Source: an uncultured Pelagibacteraceae bacterium (GTDB lineage: Bacteria > Pseudomonadota > Alphaproteobacteria > Pelagibacterales > Pelagibacteraceae). From it: a stretch of DNA of 6,469 nt. Made by a program: the position numbers and the translations under genes. How positions within the stretch are numbered: the first letter of the stretch is position 1; every line of letters starts with the position of its first letter. The notes beneath the pieces were generated by a model that worked only from the letters and a program-made list of their open reading frames with translations, did no database searches and was not told the DNA's origin. The stretch lies in the NCBI GenBank assembly GCA_902588335.1, contig CACIOV010000036.1, positions 1 to 6,469 of the forward strand, read 5' to 3'. Shown piece by piece: positions 1 to 6,469 of the stretch.

Positions 1-44
1 TTGTATATATTTCTAACTTTAATTTTTAAAAAATTTAAAATCTA
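1..44. other. AT-rich 5' flank of metK
   Basis: This short flank is almost entirely A and T. It holds no recognisable ribosome binding site before the metK ATG and no SAM-binding riboswitch that I can recognise. A TATATT at 6-11 resembles a -10 box, but any -35 element would lie outside the window, so a promoter cannot be called. An AT-only near-palindrome spans about 18-39 and is probably only compositional. Confidence 0.5.
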
Positions 45-1208
45 ATGAGTAAAAAATCATATTTGTTTACTAGCGAGTCTGTTTCTGAAGGGCACCCAGA
101 CAAAGTTTGTGATCGTATATCAGATATGGTCGTTGACACATATTTAGCAAAAGAACCTTTTTCTAGAGTTGCTTGCGAAACTTTAACCACTACAAATAAG
201 GTTGTGCTTGCGGGTGAAACGAGAGGACCCGAAATTAAAAAAGAAGATTTAATTGAAAAAGTTAGAGGTTGCATCAAAGATATCGGATATGAACAAAAAG
301 GATTTCATTGGAAAAATTGTAATATAGATGTTTATTTACACTCTCAATCTTCAGATATTGCTATGGGAGTTGATTCAAAAGGAAATAAAGATGAGGGAGC
401 CGGAGATCAAGGAATAATGTTTGGTTACGCATGTAATGAAACTGAAGTTTTAATGCCAGCACCAATTTATTATTCTCATAAAATTTTAGAATTGATGGCG
501 GCAGATAGAAAAAATGGCAAATCAGATAAATTGGAACCTGATTCAAAAAGTCAAGTAACATTAATGTATGAAAACGGAAAACCAACTAAAGTTACTTCGG
601 TCGTTATATCAACCCAACACTCTTCAAAAGTAAACCAAGCTCAAGTTAAAGAAATTGTTAGACCATATTTAGAAAAGTCTATTCCCAAAGAACTACTGTC
701 AGGACTAAAAGAAGAAGAATTTTATGTGAATCCAACTGGTCAATTTATTATAGGAGGTCCAGATGGAGATTCAGGCTTAACAGGAAGAAAGATTATCGTT
801 GATACTTATGGAGGAGCTGCGCCGCATGGTGGAGGAGCTTTTTCTGGTAAAGACCCAAGTAAAGTAGATAGATCAGCTGCTTATGCCGCAAGATATGTTG
901 CTAAGAATGTTGTTGCTTCAAAAATTGCTGACAAATGTTTAATTCAACTAGCGTATGCCATTGGAGTTTCCAAACCTTTATCAATTTATGTAGATCTTTT
1001 TGATGGTGACGAAGAAAAATCTAAACATGTAGAAAAATTAATAAATGATAATTTTGACTTAAGCCCTAGAGGCATAAGAGAAATGTTATCTTTAAATAAA
1101 CCTATATATGAATGTACTGCTGCCTACGGTCATTTTGGCAGAAAACCAGGGAAAAATGGATCTTTTTCTTGGGAAAAAACTGATAAAACTGCTATTTTTA
1201 AAAAGTAG
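45..1208 (+). CDS. metK: S-adenosylmethionine synthetase (methionine adenosyltransferase)
   Basis: MetK is a cytoplasmic enzyme that makes S-adenosylmethionine from ATP and methionine, releasing phosphate and pyrophosphate; SAM is the methyl donor for RNA, DNA and protein methylation. The 387-residue product is of normal length and looks intact. The N-terminal SEGHPDK (14-20) carries the catalytic His17 and Asp19 equivalents. GAGDQG (118-123) is the first family signature, and Lys168 in DSKSQV matches the active-site lysine of E. coli. [13 protein letters not shown] (237-249) and [16 protein letters not shown] (262-277) form the phosphate and metal site, with Arg248, Lys249, Lys269, Lys273 and Asp275. 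The C-terminus [10 protein letters not shown] is also typical. The ATG at 45 is chosen because it gives the usual family N-terminus, [24 protein letters not shown]. No Shine-Dalgarno site is visible. A terminator-like hairpin lies downstream, so metK may be transcribed separately from nusA. No riboswitch was recognised. Confidence 0.97.
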   Translation: MSKKSYLFTSESVSEGHPDKVCDRISDMVVDTYLAKEPFSRVACETLTTTNKVVLAGETRGPEIKKEDLIEKVRGCIKDIGYEQKGFHWKNCNIDVYLHSQSSDIAMGVDSKGNKDEGAGDQGIMFGYACNETEVLMPAPIYYSHKILELMAADRKNGKSDKLEPDSKSQVTLMYENGKPTKVTSVVISTQHSSKVNQAQVKEIVRPYLEKSIPKELLSGLKEEEFYVNPTGQFIIGGPDGDSGLTGRKIIVDTYGGAAPHGGGAFSGKDPSKVDRSAAYAARYVAKNVVASKIADKCLIQLAYAIGVSKPLSIYVDLFDGDEEKSKHVEKLINDNFDLSPRGIREMLSLNKPIYECTAAYGHFGRKPGKNGSFSWEKTDKTAIFKK

Positions 1209-1267
1209 GTCTTGAAAAAAGTTAAAATATAAATTAAGTAATAAACCATAAGTTACCTGGATCAAAC

Positions 1268-1294
1268 AAAATGGGCTTTTGCCCATTTTTTTTT
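1268..1294 (+). terminator. Rho-independent terminator-like hairpin between metK and nusA
   Basis: A perfect 9-bp stem is seen directly: AAAATGGGC (1268-1276) pairs with GCCCATTTT (1281-1289) around a TTTT loop (1277-1280). An uninterrupted run of nine T follows the GC-rich part (1286-1294). This is the standard intrinsic-terminator form for rightward transcription, and it stands out strongly from the surrounding AT-only sequence. It lies 59 bases after the metK stop and ends 21 bases before the nusA ATG. It could end metK transcripts, or act as an attenuator in the leader of the nusA operon, which NusA itself could influence; the sequence alone does not decide between these. Confidence 0.85.
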
Positions 1295-1301
1295 AGAGAA
1301 T

Positions 1302-1305
1302 AGGA
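1302..1305 (+). promoter_or_regulatory. Candidate ribosome binding site of nusA
   Basis: An AGGA within TAGGAAA lies 10 bases before the nusA ATG. It is a weak Shine-Dalgarno match, but is one of only two reasonable ones in the window. It sits just after the terminator hairpin, so ribosomes could load only on transcripts that pass the hairpin. Confidence 0.5.
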
Positions 1306-1315
1306 AATTTAGATT

Positions 1316-2863
1316 ATGTTGAACCAAAGATCAGACAAAGCTGAACTTTTAAGGATAGCAGAAGCTGTTGCTGCAGAGAAGTCCATTGATACAGAAATTA
1401 TTTTAAATTCGATGGAACTTGCAATACAAAAAGCAGCAAAAACAAGATTCGGCTCTGAAAACGATATAAGAGCAAAAATTAATAGAGAAAGTGGCGATAT
1501 TAGCTTGCACAAAGTTTTGACAATTGCTGAAGTACCAGAAAATTTGGATACTGAAATTTCTTTAGAGGGAGCAAAAAAAATTCAAAAAAAAGAAGATTAT
1601 AAAGTTGGAGATGAAATATATGAAGAATTACCACCCGTAGATTTTGGAAGAATTGCTGCTCAAACTGCTAGACAAGTAATAACTCAAAGTGTGCGTGCTG
1701 CTGAAAGAGAGAGGCAGTATAATGAATTTATCGGCAAAAAAGGTGAGATTTTAAGTGGTATTGTAAAAAGATTGGAATATGGAAATGTAATTGTAGATCT
1801 AAACAGATCTGAATCTATTATTAGAAAAGAAGAGCTTATACCAAGAGAAGTTCTAAAAACAGGAGATAGAATAAAAGCTTATTGTTATGATGTAATTAGA
1901 GAAAATAAAGGACAACAAATATTTCTATCAAGAGCACACCCAAAATTTATGGAAAAATTATTTTTTCAAGAAGTTCCAGAAATTTATGATGGAATTATTG
2001 AAATTAAATCATCAGCGAGGGACCCTGGAAGTAGGGCAAAAATTTGTGTTAATTCAAAAGATTCTTCCATTGATCCAGTTGGCGCGTGCGTAGGTATGAG
2101 AGGAAGCAGAGTTCAAGCAGTGGTAAATGAACTATCAGGAGAAAAGATAGATATAGTGCATTGGTCAGAAGATGTAGCCGCGCTTGTTGTAAGCGCTTTA
2201 GCACCTGCGGAAATTCAAAAAGTAATAATTGACGATCAAATCAGAAGAATAGAAGTTATTTTAACAGAAGAAAATTTAAGTAAAGCAATAGGCAGAAGAG
2301 GACAAAATGTAAGGTTAGCATCAAAATTAATTGATTTTGAAATAGATATATTAACCGAAAAAGAAGAATCTGAAAAAAGACAAGCAGAATTTAAAGATAA
2401 AACAGAAGTTTTTGTAAAAAATTTAGAAGTTGATGAAACTTTAGGCCAACTTTTGGTCGCAGAAGGATTTTCTTCTATTGAAGAAATTAACCAATCTACA
2501 AAAGATGAAATTTCAAAAATTGATGGTATAGACGAAAATACTGCCAAAGAATTACAAGAAAGAGCAAAAGAATATCTTATTAAAGAAAAAGAAAATATCG
2601 GAAAAAAATTAAAAGATCTTGGAGTTGAAGAAAACCTTATAAATCATAAAAATCTTACACCAGGCATGCTGTTAACTTTAGGAGAAAAAAAAATTAAAAG
2701 TTTAAAAGATTTTGCCGAACTTTCGACCGATGAATTAATCGGTGGTTATGATGAAAAAAAAGGTACTAGATTTAAAATCGAAGGATACCTTGAAGAGTTT
2801 GCTTTAACAAAAGACGAGGCAGATGATCTAATCATTAATGCTAGAAATATTGTATTTAAGTAA
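1316..2863 (+). CDS. nusA: Transcription termination/antitermination factor NusA
   Basis: NusA binds RNA polymerase and nascent RNA. It modulates pausing, intrinsic termination and antitermination, including on rRNA operons. The 515-residue protein has the full alphaproteobacterial layout. The polymerase-binding N-terminal domain spans about 1-130 (LLRIAEAVAAEKSID, then FGRIAAQTARQVI). The S1 domain is at about 137-204, beginning GEILSGIVKRLEYGNVIVDL. KH1 has VGACVGMRGSR (255-265) and KH2 has AIGRRGQNVRLA (324-335). Two acidic C-terminal repeats with helix-hairpin-helix character follow (about 365-420 and 445-510). The ATG at 1316 gives the expected short N-terminus and has an AGGA 10 bases upstream. 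The gene opens the nusA-infB cluster, and infB starts 15 bases after its stop. In many bacteria rimP lies directly upstream and ylxR downstream; neither is found here. No damage is visible. Confidence 0.97.
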   Translation: MLNQRSDKAELLRIAEAVAAEKSIDTEIILNSMELAIQKAAKTRFGSENDIRAKINRESGDISLHKVLTIAEVPENLDTEISLEGAKKIQKKEDYKVGDEIYEELPPVDFGRIAAQTARQVITQSVRAAERERQYNEFIGKKGEILSGIVKRLEYGNVIVDLNRSESIIRKEELIPREVLKTGDRIKAYCYDVIRENKGQQIFLSRAHPKFMEKLFFQEVPEIYDGIIEIKSSARDPGSRAKICVNSKDSSIDPVGACVGMRGSRVQAVVNELSGEKIDIVHWSEDVAALVVSALAPAEIQKVIIDDQIRRIEVILTEENLSKAIGRRGQNVRLASKLIDFEIDILTEKEESEKRQAEFKDKTEVFVKNLEVDETLGQLLVAEGFSSIEEINQSTKDEISKIDGIDENTAKELQERAKEYLIKEKENIGKKLKDLGVEENLINHKNLTPGMLLTLGEKKIKSLKDFAELSTDELIGGYDEKKGTRFKIEGYLEEFALTKDEADDLIINARNIVFK

Positions 2864-2867
2864 AGGA
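2863..2867 (+). promoter_or_regulatory. Ribosome binding site of infB, overlapping the nusA stop
   Basis: AAGGA begins on the last base of the nusA TAA stop and lies 11 bases before the infB ATG at 2879. An out-of-frame ATG at 2869 is only one base after the site, too close to be used well, and opens just 24 codons. The site therefore supports 2879 as the infB start and suggests translation of infB is linked to nusA termination. Confidence 0.55.
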
Positions 2868-2878
2868 CATGCTTTTTT

Positions 2879-5113
2879 ATGGAAGAAAAAAAAATAAAGA
2901 AAAAAAAACTTACATTAAGTGTATCATCAGGCAAATTACATAATGCCCCAAATTATACACGAAGTAGAGGAAAAACTTCTGTTGTTATAGAAAAAAAACC
3001 CACAAAAAAGTGGAGAGAAAAAAAAATTCAACCTCAGGATAGCAATTATAATAAACCAAAATCAACTAATAATTTTATTTCGAAAAAACTTTCAGTAAAC
3101 AGAAATTTTGATATCAGACAAAAAGCTGAAGAGAGAGCTACCAAGAGACTAAAAAATGCAAAAGAAGATATTGCTCAACAAAGGAAGGGTAATTTAGGAA
3201 AAGAAAAAGGCTTTGCCTCAAAAAGAGAGTACAAACTTACTTTATCCAAAGCTTTGGATGAAGAAGCTTTAGATGGAAGAGAGAGAAGTTTGGCATCTGT
3301 AAAACGTGCTAGACTTAAAGAAAAAAAGAACATAGATTTAAATAAAACAAAAATTGAAACTAAAAAAATTGTTCACGAAGTAAATATTCCTGACAAAATT
3401 ACAATACAAGAACTTTCAAACAGAATGGCTATTCAATCTAGTAATATAATTAAACATCTTATGGGCATGGGTGTAGTAGCAACTATAAATCATACTATTG
3501 ATGCAGATACGGCAGAATATTTAGTAAAAGAATTCGGCAATATACCAATTAGAGAAAAAAAACCAGAATTAAATATTTCGGAATCAGAAAAAAAAGACCA
3601 TAAAAATCTAAAACCAAGATCACCAATTGTAACCGTTATGGGTCACGTGGATCATGGCAAAACTTCTTTGTTGGATGCTTTAAGAAAAACAAATGTTGTT
3701 GCTAAAGAACATGGAGGAATAACTCAACACATAGGTGCATACAAAATAGAAACGGAAAAGAGAAAAAGTATAACATTTATTGACACTCCTGGTCATGCAG
3801 CTTTTACCGAAATGAGAGCCAGAGGATCAAAAGTAACCGATATTGTTGTTCTCGTTGTTGCAGCTGACGATGGAGTAAAACCACAAACAATAGAAGCTAT
3901 AAAACATGCAAAAGCTGCAAAAGTTCCAATTATTGTTGCAATTAATAAAATTGATTTACCGTCAGCAAATCCACAAAAAATAAAAAATGAACTTTTGCAA
4001 TACGAATTAATCGCCGAAGAATTGAGTGGAGACACTTTATTTACAGAAGTTTCGGCTACTACTAAAAAAAATTTAGATAAATTAAAAGAAAATATTATAC
4101 TTCAATCAGATCTTCTTGATTTAAAAACAAACTTTGAGGGTTTTGCTAGTGGTGTTATTTTAGAATCTAGAATTGATAAAGGAAAAGGTCCAGTATCAAC
4201 AATCTTAGTAACTAGCGGAAGTTTAAGAAAAAAAGATTATTTTGTGAGTGGTAACACTTGGGGGAAAATAAGAGCGATGATAAATGACAAGGGCCAAGAA
4301 GTAAATGAAGCACTACCATCAACTCCAGTCGAGATTTTAGGTATGAATAGCTCTGCATTTGCCGGCGATGATTTTTTGGTAGTTGATTCTGAAGAAAAAG
4401 CTAAAGAAATAAATGATTATAGAGTTGGACATAGCGAATCAAAACAAACTCCTTTAATTTCAGCTAATAAAGATTCTATATTTAGTGATGGAGTTGGACC
4501 AAAGGAATTATCCATAATTATTAAATCTGATGTTCAAGGCTCTAGCGAGGCATTAAAAAATGCAATTGAAAAAATTAAACATGCAGAAGCAGTTCCAAAA
4601 ATAGTTTTATCAAACATTGGAGCGATTACGGAAGCAGACGTAACTCTAGCAAAGGCATCAAATGCCATACTATTAGGTTTTAATGTAAAACCAAATAAAG
4701 AAGCCAAAAAGTTAGCAGAGAGTTACAAAATAACAATAAAATTTTTTAATATAATTTATGAAGTTTTAGATTTCATAAACGATTCACTATCAGGTTTATT
4801 AAAACCGGATGTAAAAGAGCAAATTACAGGTTCCGCTGAAGTTCAGGCAATTTTTAAAGTTTCAAAAATTGGCAAGGTTGCAGGATCAAAAGTTATAGAT
4901 GGAGAAATAGCAAATAATCAAAATGCTAGATTAATAAGAGATGGAAATGTACTGTATACAGGTTTAATAAGCAGTATTTTTAGAGAAAAGAACGCAGCAA
5001 AACAAGTCGCGGCTGGTCTTGAATGTGGTATAACCCTCAAAGATTTTGCAGATTTTAAAGAAAAAGATGTAATTGAAGTTTATAAGATTATAGAAACAGA
5101 AAGAAGAATTTAG
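2879..5113 (+). CDS. infB: Translation initiation factor IF2
   Basis: IF2 is the GTPase that places initiator tRNA on the 30S subunit and promotes 50S joining. The product is 744 residues, shorter than the roughly 890 of E. coli, with the difference mainly in the N-terminal extension. Residues 1-165 are highly basic and probably unstructured, with the alpha-type segment SRGKTSVVIEKK (29-40) and a charged helical stretch to about 150. A conserved IF2 N-terminal domain follows at about 167-220 (IPDKITIQELSNRMA). The G domain shows all motifs: G1 GHVDHGKT (255-262), G2 GITQHIG (280-286), G3 DTPGH (302-306), G4 NKID (356-359) and G5 SAT (392-394). Domain II spans about 415-515, domain III about 540-640, and the fMet-tRNA-binding C2 domain about 645-744, with the conserved ECGI at 715-718. 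The gene lies 15 bases after nusA and overlaps rbfA by one base. Two A9 tracts sit just after the start codon. Confidence 0.97.
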   Translation: MEEKKIKKKKLTLSVSSGKLHNAPNYTRSRGKTSVVIEKKPTKKWREKKIQPQDSNYNKPKSTNNFISKKLSVNRNFDIRQKAEERATKRLKNAKEDIAQQRKGNLGKEKGFASKREYKLTLSKALDEEALDGRERSLASVKRARLKEKKNIDLNKTKIETKKIVHEVNIPDKITIQELSNRMAIQSSNIIKHLMGMGVVATINHTIDADTAEYLVKEFGNIPIREKKPELNISESEKKDHKNLKPRSPIVTVMGHVDHGKTSLLDALRKTNVVAKEHGGITQHIGAYKIETEKRKSITFIDTPGHAAFTEMRARGSKVTDIVVLVVAADDGVKPQTIEAIKHAKAAKVPIIVAINKIDLPSANPQKIKNELLQYELIAEELSGDTLFTEVSATTKKNLDKLKENIILQSDLLDLKTNFEGFASGVILESRIDKGKGPVSTILVTSGSLRKKDYFVSGNTWGKIRAMINDKGQEVNEALPSTPVEILGMNSSAFAGDDFLVVDSEEKAKEINDYRVGHSESKQTPLISANKDSIFSDGVGPKELSIIIKSDVQGSSEALKNAIEKIKHAEAVPKIVLSNIGAITEADVTLAKASNAILLGFNVKPNKEAKKLAESYKITIKFFNIIYEVLDFINDSLSGLLKPDVKEQITGSAEVQAIFKVSKIGKVAGSKVIDGEIANNQNARLIRDGNVLYTGLISSIFREKNAAKQVAAGLECGITLKDFADFKEKDVIEVYKIIETERRI
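2886..2908 (+). repeat. Two A9 homopolymer tracts at the start of infB
   Basis: Runs of nine A at 2886-2894 and 2900-2908 are separated by TAAAG and encode the lysine-rich start of IF2 (codons 3-10). Further A9 runs lie inside infB (3018-3026) and nusA (2685-2693). Such tracts are prone to polymerase slippage and to sequencing error; the reading frame is intact as given. Confidence 0.8.
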
Positions 5114-5481
5114 TGCATAAACAGATTCATAACACCCCTTTTTCACAAAGACAATTGAGAGTAGGAGAACTAATAAAACAGTCTTTAGGGCAAATTTTTT
5201 TGAGAGATGAGGCAAAGGTGCCAACTTTAGAAACAAAAAATATTACAGTTACGGAAGTGCGGATGAGCCCAGATTTAAAAAATGCGCGAGCATATGTAAT
5301 ACCTTTGGGGGGAAAAGATACAGAAAAAGCAGTTAATGTATTAACTGAATTTTCACATCTAATCAGAAAAGCTCTTTCAAAAAAAATTCATATGAAGTTT
5401 TTGCCTAAAGTTTCATTTATTGGAGATAAATCTTTTGACTATGCTGAAAAAATAGAAAAATTAATACAGAAAAATAAATAA
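5113..5481 (+). CDS. rbfA: 30S ribosome-binding factor A
   Basis: RbfA is a small type II KH-fold protein that binds the immature 30S subunit near helix 1 of 16S rRNA and helps its late maturation, especially in the cold. The 122-residue product has the family landmarks: FSQRQLRVGELI (10-21), typical of alphaproteobacterial RbfA, then ITVTEVRMSPDLKNARAYV in the central sheet, and the C-terminal MKFLPKVSFIGDKSFDYAEKIEKLI. The start is a GTG at 5113, whose first G is the last base of the infB TAG stop (TAGTG). It is chosen because it is the only start upstream of the conserved SQRQLRVGE block with a normal-length N-terminus; the next ATG would remove over a third of the protein. The overlap suggests translational coupling to infB. 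rpsO starts only two bases after its stop, leaving no truB in its common position. Confidence 0.94.
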   Translation: MHKQIHNTPFSQRQLRVGELIKQSLGQIFLRDEAKVPTLETKNITVTEVRMSPDLKNARAYVIPLGGKDTEKAVNVLTEFSHLIRKALSKKIHMKFLPKVSFIGDKSFDYAEKIEKLIQKNK

Positions 5482-5483
5482 TT

Positions 5484-5711
5484 ATGGAAAAAAATAAAAA
5501 AGATGTAGGTTCGTCGGAAGCTCAAATTGGATCACTAAGTGAAAAAATAAATTATTTAACCGAACATTTTAAAAGAAATAAAAACGATAAACACTCGACT
5601 AGAGGATTGTTAAAAGCTGTAAATCAAAGAAAACGGCTTTTAGAATATCTTAAAAAAAATAATTCTGAGTCATATAAAAATATATTAACAAAACTGAATT
5701 TAAGAAAATAG
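5484..5711 (+). CDS. rpsO: 30S ribosomal protein S15, lacking the N-terminal helix
   Basis: S15 is a primary 16S rRNA-binding protein that nucleates the platform of the 30S subunit at a three-way junction, and it contributes to a bridge with the 50S subunit. The 75-residue product matches S15 from the loop before helix 2 to the end: KDVGSSEAQ (6-14), LTEHFKRNKNDKHSTRGLL (25-43, with the RNA-contacting His28, Asp35 and Ser38 equivalents), NQRKRLLEYLKK (47-58) and the terminal LNLRK. The family is usually about 89 residues; the first helix, some 14 residues, is missing. It cannot be restored by an earlier start, because an in-frame TAA lies at 5475-5477 and only an ATT and an ATA separate it from the ATG. 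The DTGS loop motif reads DVGS. No Shine-Dalgarno site or leader is visible. pnp begins at the base following its stop. Confidence 0.93.
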   Translation: MEKNKKDVGSSEAQIGSLSEKINYLTEHFKRNKNDKHSTRGLLKAVNQRKRLLEYLKKNNSESYKNILTKLNLRK

Positions 5712-6469
5712 ATGTTTAAAATACATAAAGAGGAAATTGAATTAGAGGGTAAAAAGTTAACTCTTGAAACAGGAAAAATAGCAAGACAAGCAGATGGAGC
5801 TATAATTGCAAGATGTGGAGAAACGGTAGTTATTTCTACGGTTGTAGGAGCAAAAAAAGTTAATGAGGAAATAGATTATTTTCCTTTGTCGGTAAATTAC
5901 CAGGAGAAATATTATGCAGCAGGTAAAATACCAGGAGGCTATTTTAAGAGAGAAGCAAGACCCACTGAATCTGAAACGCTAATTTCAAGATTAATAGATA
6001 GACCTATCCGCCCATTGTTCCCCGAAGGTTTTCGGAATGAAGTCCAAGTTTTACCAACTGTGCTTTCTTATGATAATGAAAATGAAGCTGACATATTGTC
6101 AATTATAGCATCTTCTGCAGCTTTAGCAATTTCAGGTTTACCTTTTAAAGGACCTATAGCAGCTTCTAGAGTTGGTTACATAAATGATAAATATGTTTTG
6201 AATCCGTCCAAAGAACAATTAAAAGAATCAACATTAGACTTAGTTGTCGCTGGAACAAAGGATGCAGTTTTAATGGTTGAATCAGAAGCATCAGGTTTAA
6301 CAGAAAAACAAATGTTAGATGCAGTTAAGTTTGGGCACGAAAAATTTGTTCCAATAATTAAAGCTATAGAAAATCTTAAAAAGAAATGCTCAAAAGAGGA
6401 ATGGAAAATAGAAGAGAAAGATTATAGTAAATTAAAAAAGAAAATTGACAAAGAATTGACAAAAGATTT
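5712..6469 (+). CDS. pnp: Polyribonucleotide nucleotidyltransferase (PNPase), 5' part
   Basis: PNPase is a 3'-to-5' phosphorolytic exoribonuclease, usually trimeric and part of RNA degradation complexes. The frame is open from the ATG at 5712 to the window edge, giving 252 of the roughly 700 residues expected, so the gene is cut by the window and not broken. The readable part is the first RNase PH domain plus the start of the helical linker. It includes [19 protein letters not shown] (11-29), [10 protein letters not shown] (36-45), the RNA-contacting loop [16 protein letters not shown] (75-90, matching the FFRR loop of E. coli) and [11 protein letters not shown] (97-107). A lysine-rich helical segment (about 205-252) leads towards the second PH domain. 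Catalytic residues, the KH domain and the S1 domain would lie beyond the edge. The start follows the rpsO TAG with no gap and no visible Shine-Dalgarno site, so it probably depends on translation of rpsO. Confidence 0.96.
   Translation, partial: MFKIHKEEIELEGKKLTLETGKIARQADGAIIARCGETVVISTVVGAKKVNEEIDYFPLSVNYQEKYYAAGKIPGGYFKREARPTESETLISRLIDRPIRPLFPEGFRNEVQVLPTVLSYDNENEADILSIIASSAALAISGLPFKGPIAASRVGYINDKYVLNPSKEQLKESTLDLVVAGTKDAVLMVESEASGLTEKQMLDAVKFGHEKFVPIIKAIENLKKKCSKEEWKIEEKDYSKLKKKIDKELTKD

Noticed and set aside
1..44. TATATT -10 box, AT palindrome or SAM riboswitch before metK
   Set aside because: The -35 region is outside the window, the palindrome is AT-only, and 44 bases contain none of the conserved GC-rich cores known from SAM or SAM/SAH riboswitches.
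1212..1240. TTGAAA (1212-1217) and TATAAA (1228-1233) as a promoter for nusA
   Set aside because: The spacing is only 10 bases, and no pairing with 16-18 bases gives a good second box. Such matches are expected by chance in sequence this AT-rich.
2236..2547. 103-residue reverse-strand ORF within nusA, and the other reverse-strand ORFs
   Set aside because: They lie wholly or largely opposite well-conserved genes, have no ribosome binding site or family resemblance, and are rich in Ser, Phe and Ile, as expected from the complement of AT-rich lysine and glutamate codons.
2869..2943. A 24-codon ORF starting at ATG 2869, overlapping the infB start
   Set aside because: It lies one base after the ribosome binding site, is out of frame with infB, is made mostly of the poly-A lysine run and resembles no protein I know.
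5440..5483. Missing S15 N-terminus hidden in another frame at the end of rbfA
   Set aside because: The rbfA C-terminus (YAEKIEKLIQKNK) superficially resembles S15 helix 1 but aligns with the normal RbfA end. The rpsO frame here has stops at 5445-5447 and 5475-5477 and no S15-like residues.
1..6469. tRNA, rRNA, CRISPR, insertion sequence or phage signals
   Set aside because: Both strands were read; no cloverleaf, spaced repeat, terminal inverted repeat or transposase-like reading was found. The only strong inverted repeat is the hairpin at 1268-1289.

Overview
The window is a compact, AT-rich stretch of bacterial core genome. It carries six genes, all on the + strand: metK, nusA, infB, rbfA, rpsO and the first third or so of pnp, which runs off the right edge. 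The protein styles are alphaproteobacterial. MetK has the GAGDQG...[11 protein letters not shown] form. IF2 has the alpha-type SRGKTSVVIEKK segment near its N-terminus and a RERSLASVKRARLKEK segment before the folded domains. PNPase has a [10 protein letters not shown] loop. Very low GC, A/T-ending codons, lysine-rich proteins, almost no intergenic DNA and mostly poor Shine-Dalgarno sites suggest a streamlined marine lineage such as Pelagibacterales (SAR11) or a similarly reduced alphaproteobacterium. This placement is inferred from reading the sequence, not from a search.

Layout: 44 bases of AT-only flank; metK (45-1208); a 107-base gap, the only real intergenic space, holding a strong intrinsic-terminator-like hairpin at 1268-1294; then an apparently co-transcribed cluster of nusA (1316-2863), infB (2879-5113), rbfA (5113-5481), rpsO (5484-5711) and pnp (5712 to the edge). 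Gaps inside the cluster are 15, -1, 2 and 0 bases.

Functionally, metK makes S-adenosylmethionine. The rest is the classic nusA-infB transcription/translation operon: elongation and antitermination factor, initiation factor IF2, 30S maturation factor, 30S protein S15 and the RNA-degrading PNPase.

Nothing here looks like an undescribed defence, mobile or biosynthetic system. The points worth a second look are reductive. Genes often found in this neighbourhood (trmB and rimP between metK and nusA, ylxR between nusA and infB, truB between rbfA and rpsO) are absent from their usual places. S15 lacks its first helix. rpsO and pnp are fused end to end with no room for the processing hairpin known from E. 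coli. The start of infB carries two A9 tracts.
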